Of a stretch of DNA of 64,000 bases, positions 60,189 to 64,000 are shown in pieces. The position numbers and the translations under genes were made by a program. Position 1 is the stretch's first letter, and each line of letters starts with the position of its first letter. The DNA lies in the NCBI GenBank assembly GCA_021733925.1, contig JAIPJY010000002.1, positions 124,001 through 188,000 of the forward strand, read 5' to 3'. Below the pieces are notes generated by a model that was not told the origin of the DNA, did no database searches, and saw only the letters and a list, made by a program, of their open reading frames with translations. Source of the DNA: Prosthecobacter sp. (GTDB lineage: Bacteria; Verrucomicrobiota; Verrucomicrobiia; Verrucomicrobiales; Verrucomicrobiaceae).

Positions 60189-61732
60189 TGTTCATGAAGT
60201 TTTTGCCTCTTGTGCCCGCTCTTTTCTCCAGAAATAAAACCGCAAGCACTCCTGACCGACAGGCGGCGGAACTGACCGTGCGCGATGCTTCAGACATCGT
60301 CACGCTGAGCCTCATTTCGCACACGAATGCGGGCAAGACGACGCTGGCCCGCACGCTGCTGCGCCAGGATGTGGGCGAGGTGCGGGATGCGCCGCATGTG
60401 ACGCTGTTCAATGAATCGCACACCCTGCTGGAAACGGGAGGCTTCATGCTGCGGCTGTGGGATACCCCGGGCTTTGGCGACAGTGCACGGCTGATGAAGC
60501 GCCTGCAGCGTGAGCGCAGTCCGGTGCTGTGGTTTCTTTCGCAGACCTGGGACCGCATCACCGACCGGCCCTTGTGGTGCAGCCAGCAGGCCCTGAAAAA
60601 TGTGCGCGATGAAGCAGACGTGGTGTTGTATCTCGTCAATGCCGCCGAACCACCCGAAGCCGCCGCCTACATCGGCCCTGAGATGGAAATCCTCGGCTGG
60701 GTGGAAAAACCGGTCGTCGTTCTGCTGAATCAGACCGGTCTGCCGGGCAGTTCATCCCTGGAAGCCGCAGAGCTGGAAACCTGGCGGACGCATTTGAAGC
60801 AGTATGAGATCGTACGCGAAGTGCTGACGCTGGATGCCTTTGCCCGTTGCTGGGTGCAGGAGGACATCCTCATGGACTCTCTGGCCCCACTGATGCAGGG
60901 CTCCAAGATACCGACCTTCCTGCAAATCAAACGTGCCTGGGCGCACCGCAATGTGGAGGTGTTTCAGAGTTCGGTGCGCCTTATCTCAGAGCAACTCACC
61001 GCAGCACTGTTTGACGGCGTGGAGGTGCGCAATGAAACGCTGCTGGAACGCGTCGGATGGCAGCGCGATGACCTGAACCGCGAGTACAACGAGGCGCGCC
61101 AAAAACTGGCCACCCAGCTCGCGGACCGCACCGAGCAGACGACCAACAACTTGATTGAAGTTCATGGCCTGAAAGGTCAGGCCGGGCATGAGTTGAACCA
61201 GATCGCGCGTGAGCACTTCCATCTGCCACAGGCCGTTTCGGAGAACATCTGGGGCGTGCTCGGCAGTTTCGCCGGTGGTGCGATGGGCGGGCTTATCGCC
61301 GATCTCAAACTGGGCGGCATGACCTTCGGTGGTGGTGCGCTGCTGGGCGGCCTTGCCTCCGGGATTGGTGCTTATGCTTTGATCCGCAGCTACAACCTTG
61401 TGCGTGGCAGCGACCAGCGTCTGCGCTGGTCACGCGAGCATTTCCGTGAGCAGGTCAAACTGGCGTTTCTCACCTACCTGGCCATCTGCCATTTTGGCCG
61501 TGGTCGAGGTGAGTGGAAGGAAAGCGCGCAGCCGCAGCACTGGCAGGAGGTCGTGGATGAGGTTACTGAACTGTACGCGGATGCGCTGGATCATCTGTGG
61601 AAATCCGGCGTGCAAAAAGACACTCAGCCTGCGGCACTTTCGCGTCAGTCCCGTCAGCTCACCGGAGACTGCATGGTGGCGCTGCTGGAGCGGTTGTACC
61701 CGGGTGTGGTGGCAGACTCATGGCGGGCATAG
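60188..61732 (+). CDS. GTPase with DUF3482-like C-terminal domain
   Basis: 514 residues. G1 is ISHTNAGKTTL (44-52), in which the first glycine of the GxxxxGK(S/T) loop is serine; G3 is LWDTPGFGDS; a G4-like LLNQTGLPG stands where NKxD is usual, so guanine specificity is unclear. Two glycine-rich hydrophobic segments (~352-372 and 375-400, GVLGSFAGGAMGGLIADL, GGGALLGGLASGIGAYAL) would insert in the membrane. Immediately downstream of its DUF2868 partner. Function of such pairs is unknown. Confidence 0.8.
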   Translation: MFMKFLPLVPALFSRNKTASTPDRQAAELTVRDASDIVTLSLISHTNAGKTTLARTLLRQDVGEVRDAPHVTLFNESHTLLETGGFMLRLWDTPGFGDSARLMKRLQRERSPVLWFLSQTWDRITDRPLWCSQQALKNVRDEADVVLYLVNAAEPPEAAAYIGPEMEILGWVEKPVVVLLNQTGLPGSSSLEAAELETWRTHLKQYEIVREVLTLDAFARCWVQEDILMDSLAPLMQGSKIPTFLQIKRAWAHRNVEVFQSSVRLISEQLTAALFDGVEVRNETLLERVGWQRDDLNREYNEARQKLATQLADRTEQTTNNLIEVHGLKGQAGHELNQIAREHFHLPQAVSENIWGVLGSFAGGAMGGLIADLKLGGMTFGGGALLGGLASGIGAYALIRSYNLVRGSDQRLRWSREHFREQVKLAFLTYLAICHFGRGRGEWKESAQPQHWQEVVDEVTELYADALDHLWKSGVQKDTQPAALSRQSRQLTGDCMVALLERLYPGVVADSWRA

Positions 61733-61750
61733 ATCGGGGGTCGATATGCC

Positions 61751-62314
61751 TCAAGGATGAGTCATCGGGACCACCATTGCTTTGGCTGCTTCAAACGACT
61801 CCACGATCTCCTTGTCTTCAGGAATTTGGGCAGAAGCAAATGCAGCTTCGAGATCGCTTCGGGTGATTCCCTCATGGGCGATCATCCAACGAATTTCCTG
61901 CATGTGCTGAGGATCGTCCCCTCGCATCATCTTGCTGAGAATGAGGTCCACCGTGGCCGGACGATAAAGCCTGATGTGCTGCAGCCGTGGACGTGGAATG
62001 GCAACACGGTGAATAAACCAGTCTCGTCGCAGGATGATCTGCCATTCTTCGAAGATATGCGTGAGATAGATTCCCAGCTCTTGCAGATCGGCATTGGCTG
62101 CCGTGAGGGCATCCCAGAAAGCCAGATCTTCGTTCATTTGATCCGATTGCTGCTTTGGCACCACTGCGTCCACATCTTGGGTCACGCCATATTCTGTTGG
62201 CGGATTGTCAAAACCCAGCCAGAGGGCTGATTTCCCGATCAGCGTCAATTCCACCTCATGATTCAGTCGGGTATCGAGGGTCTGTAGAATGAGGGTGGGA
62301 TTGTCAGCCAGCAT
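61751..62314 (-). CDS. Nucleotidyltransferase-like protein (DUF6036/AbiEii-like)
   Basis: 187 residues. Residues 25-55 read LIGKSALWLGFDNPPTEYGVTQDVDAVVP, which fits the minimal nucleotidyltransferase signature: an hG(G/S) turn, here GKS, then T.D.D, here TQDVDAV. The last third is helical (ATVDLILSKMMRGDDPQHMQEI), as in AbiEii/DUF6036 proteins. The upstream gene overlaps it by 11 bases, a spacing typical of toxin-antitoxin or phage-defence pairs. Replacement of the second glycine by Lys makes activity uncertain. Confidence 0.6.
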   Translation of the reverse strand: MLADNPTLILQTLDTRLNHEVELTLIGKSALWLGFDNPPTEYGVTQDVDAVVPKQQSDQMNEDLAFWDALTAANADLQELGIYLTHIFEEWQIILRRDWFIHRVAIPRPRLQHIRLYRPATVDLILSKMMRGDDPQHMQEIRWMIAHEGITRSDLEAAFASAQIPEDKEIVESFEAAKAMVVPMTHP

Positions 62315-62855
62315 AACCTAGTGCTTTGACTTTTTGGGGCCGCAGCCACACGGCTTTTCCCTGCGTGCGGGGAGCGATCAGGCCCGGCAGGGAAACATAG
62401 CGTGAATGGTGCGGCATCACGCCGGGTGGAGGTGTGCCGGGAGGGAGTTCCGCCAGCAGGGTGCTCCAAAATTGCAGTTCTGGTTCATAGCGGGTCGCCG
62501 CTTCGGCGATGGCGCGGACTGCCGGTGTGCAGTCTTCATCGGTTGCCAGTCGTGCGATTCGCTTTGGGTCATTCGTTTCCGCGCCCAGCAGCATGGCCCC
62601 CAACCGGACCAGCCACGGATCATGGGCATTGGCTGTTCCCAGCAAGACGAGTGCGAGTTCTTCATTGGAGAAAGCCTCCTCAGTGACACGCTGCTGAGGT
62701 GGCGTGCGCCCCTGAAGATAGTGAAAGCAGCCTCGTGCGACGGCTTCATCCTTCCACTCCGCCGGTCCATGGAGCCCCAACCGTTGCGCCTTTAATCGCA
62801 GCGGCGAATCGCTCGCCATCAAGACGGGTTGCTGGACCGAGGGGGCCGTTTGCAT
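62304..62855 (-). CDS. Unknown protein paired with the nucleotidyltransferase-like gene
   Basis: 183 residues from the ATG at 62855, 10 bases after the stop of the ferritin-like gene; a later ATG at 62819 is also possible. The sequence is largely helical (PAEWKDEAVARGCFHYLQG, SNEELALVLLGTANAHDPWLVRLGAMLLGA) with a basic C-terminus. Not recognised. Its position directly upstream of and overlapping the nucleotidyltransferase-like gene by 11 bases suggests a cognate partner, possibly an antitoxin. Confidence 0.55.
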   Translation of the reverse strand: MQTAPSVQQPVLMASDSPLRLKAQRLGLHGPAEWKDEAVARGCFHYLQGRTPPQQRVTEEAFSNEELALVLLGTANAHDPWLVRLGAMLLGAETNDPKRIARLATDEDCTPAVRAIAEAATRYEPELQFWSTLLAELPPGTPPPGVMPHHSRYVSLPGLIAPRTQGKAVWLRPQKVKALGYAG

Positions 62856-62865
62856 GCCGCTGAAG

Positions 62866-63636
62866 TTAAACGGACACAGTGGGGCTGTAAACCCGCGATC
62901 CATCAAGCGCCGTGCTCTCACACAAACGTCTTTCAAGACGTGACTGGAAGCTCTGCCAGCAGCGCACGGCGCGGGAGCGGAAGTCGGCAGGGGTGATGTT
63001 CAGTCTGCGCAGGCAGTCGCGATGGTCCCAGGAGACGACGCAGGCGGTCGCGAGATGGATGGCTTGGAACTGCCAGCGCCAGAGGCGTTGCACGGCAGGG
63101 GTGAGAGTCTTGAGTCGCTCGAACAAAAAGTCGCGCTGGAAGGAGAGATGGCCCATTTCATCGCGCAGGAGTTTTTTGGCGACGGTCTGGACGACGGGAT
63201 CGCTGCAACGCAGGGAGAGCAGACCGAAATAGACTTCGGCGATGAGTTCCGCTGTGAGGAGCACCTGAATGTTGAACTCAAGGTTCACCAGATCGCGCAT
63301 CCAGCGGAAGATGGAGTTGGTCCATTGCTTCTGCAGCAAGGTGCCGCGCAGATGGGTGACCGTGCGCGCCAGCAGCGCGGCGTGGCTCTGCTCCTCAGCG
63401 ACGAAGAGATCGACGGCACGCTGATAGCCCTTCAGGTTTTCCAGCGAGGCGATGCTGCGGGTATAGCGGCGCAAGCGCGTCCCACCACCGCTTTCCCCTA
63501 GCTGGAAGATGGCGATGGAGCGGGCAAGAGCGGTGCGAACGTGTTCGGGCAAATCGCATGCGGTGTCCGGCAGTAGCAGTTCGTGATTGAGGCGGGTGTT
63601 GGCTTCGAAGTGGTTGATCCAATGTTGGGTGTTCAT
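62866..63636 (-). CDS. Ferritin-like diiron protein
   Basis: 256 residues from the ATG at 63636 (MNTQHWINHFEANTRLNHELL); in-frame sequence further upstream overlaps ispH and is not coding. Two carboxylate/histidine helices are visible, VAEEQSHAALLA (ExxxH region) and RDEMGHLSFQRD (DExxH), consistent with a diiron four-helix bundle of the ferritin-like superfamily. Long helical text between them. It may be an oxidase or oxygenase; substrate unknown. 16 bases after ispH and likely transcribed with it. Confidence 0.7.
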   Translation of the reverse strand: MNTQHWINHFEANTRLNHELLLPDTACDLPEHVRTALARSIAIFQLGESGGGTRLRRYTRSIASLENLKGYQRAVDLFVAEEQSHAALLARTVTHLRGTLLQKQWTNSIFRWMRDLVNLEFNIQVLLTAELIAEVYFGLLSLRCSDPVVQTVAKKLLRDEMGHLSFQRDFLFERLKTLTPAVQRLWRWQFQAIHLATACVVSWDHRDCLRRLNITPADFRSRAVRCWQSFQSRLERRLCESTALDGSRVYSPTVSV

Positions 63637-63652
63637 AAGGGTGGGTGGTGGG

Positions 63653-64000
63653 TTAGGCGGCGTGGAGCATGGAGCGGAGGAATTCGTGAACGGGGTTGCT
63701 GCGCAGTTCGGAGGCGATTTGGCGGAGGCGTTGCATGACGGCATCGACCGTTTCATCCAGCGTGGAAGTGCCAGCGGTGACGCCGACATTGCGGGCCTTC
63801 GAAAACCAGGCGGGATCGAGTTCATCGGGGTGTTCGATTTGCAGCGTGCGCAGGCCTTGAGCGGCGGCTTTCTGCGCGAGCTGGCGCGTGTTGTTGCTGT
63901 TGCGCCCGCCGATGACGATGATGTGATCGCAATCGCGCAATAGATCGTCCATCGCCGTCTGCCGTTGCTTGGTGGGATGGCAGATGGTGTCGACGAAACG
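63653..64000 (-). CDS. ispH: 4-hydroxy-3-methylbut-2-enyl diphosphate reductase, cut by the window edge
   Basis: Last step of the MEP isoprenoid pathway. Only the C-terminal ~115 residues are inside the window. A conserved Fe-S cysteine is in DTICHPTKQRQ, followed by VIGGRNSNNTRQL, IEHPDEL and VGVTAGTSTLD, all characteristic of IspH. The frame is open through base 64000. Together with the prenyl synthase at the left edge this shows isoprenoid supply by the MEP route. Confidence 0.92.
   Translation of the reverse strand, partial: RFVDTICHPTKQRQTAMDDLLRDCDHIIVIGGRNSNNTRQLAQKAAAQGLRTLQIEHPDELDPAWFSKARNVGVTAGTSTLDETVDAVMQRLRQIASELRSNPVHEFLRSMLHAA

Noticed and set aside
1..64000. CRISPR array, rRNA, tRNA or classical IS ends
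   Set aside because: No regularly spaced direct repeats, no rRNA-like tracts, no cloverleaf folds seen by eye; the only transposase lacks terminal inverted repeats.

Overview
The window looks like a chromosomal segment of a Gram-negative bacterium of the Verrucomicrobiota, probably close to Prosthecobacter/Verrucomicrobium. This is inferred from content, not from a marker gene. Supporting features are LpxD (a lipid A outer membrane), a very small PEP-CTERM protein with an exosortase-type CAAX protease, a secreted sulfatase, a long membrane-anchored WD40 protein, an IS200-like RAYT transposase, many secreted or lipoprotein orphans and high GC. No rRNA, tRNA, CRISPR array, prophage or plasmid backbone is visible. 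Both edges cut genes: a DUF116-like/polyprenyl synthase fusion on the left and ispH on the right.

Layout. 1-9.9 kb: prenyl synthase, a MITE-like element with a 4-bp target duplication, a secreted orphan, a hairpin-rich spacer, the WD40 protein, a sulfatase and a tightly coupled histidine kinase/NtrC-type regulator that lacks the GAFTGA loop. 10-18 kb: gamma-glutamyltransferase, PEP-CTERM microprotein, homoserine dehydrogenase, lpxD, then a remodelled zone with the RAYT transposase, two lipoproteins and a partial duplicate of the CAAX protease gene. 18-27 kb (minus strand): a run from rsmB through a sugar isomerase-like protein, a fused membrane/spermidine-synthase-like protein, an FAD oxidoreductase, an AMP-dependent ligase and a halogenase-like flavoprotein to the CAAX protease. 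27-30.5 kb (plus): aspC, cysK and a TPR protein. 30.5-33.8 kb: a DegT aminotransferase, a membrane protein pair and a tandem duplication carrying two paralogous small genes. 33.8-41.2 kb (minus): argS, birA, CDF transporter, HAD phosphatase, small membrane proteins, thioesterase, lipoprotein and cysteine desulfurase. 41.3-52.7 kb (mostly plus): serS, secreted protease, MarR regulator, esterase with EF-hands, FAD dehydrogenase, citrate synthase, a glycoamylase-like secreted protein and obgE. 52.8-57.2 kb: an antitoxin whose toxin is cut short, then a type III restriction-modification system whose mod gene carries a one-base frameshift in a G6 run. 57.2-64 kb: an ABC permease/ATPase pair, a DUF2868/DUF3482-like GTPase pair, a nucleotidyltransferase-like two-gene module, a ferritin-like protein and ispH.

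Most of the window is housekeeping or ordinary secreted gene content. The least explained elements are the tandem small-gene duplication (33.3-33.8 kb), the MITE-like element, the degenerate heptamer arrays in spacers, the flavoenzyme/ligase operon, the broken toxin-antitoxin/restriction junction and the nucleotidyltransferase-like pair.
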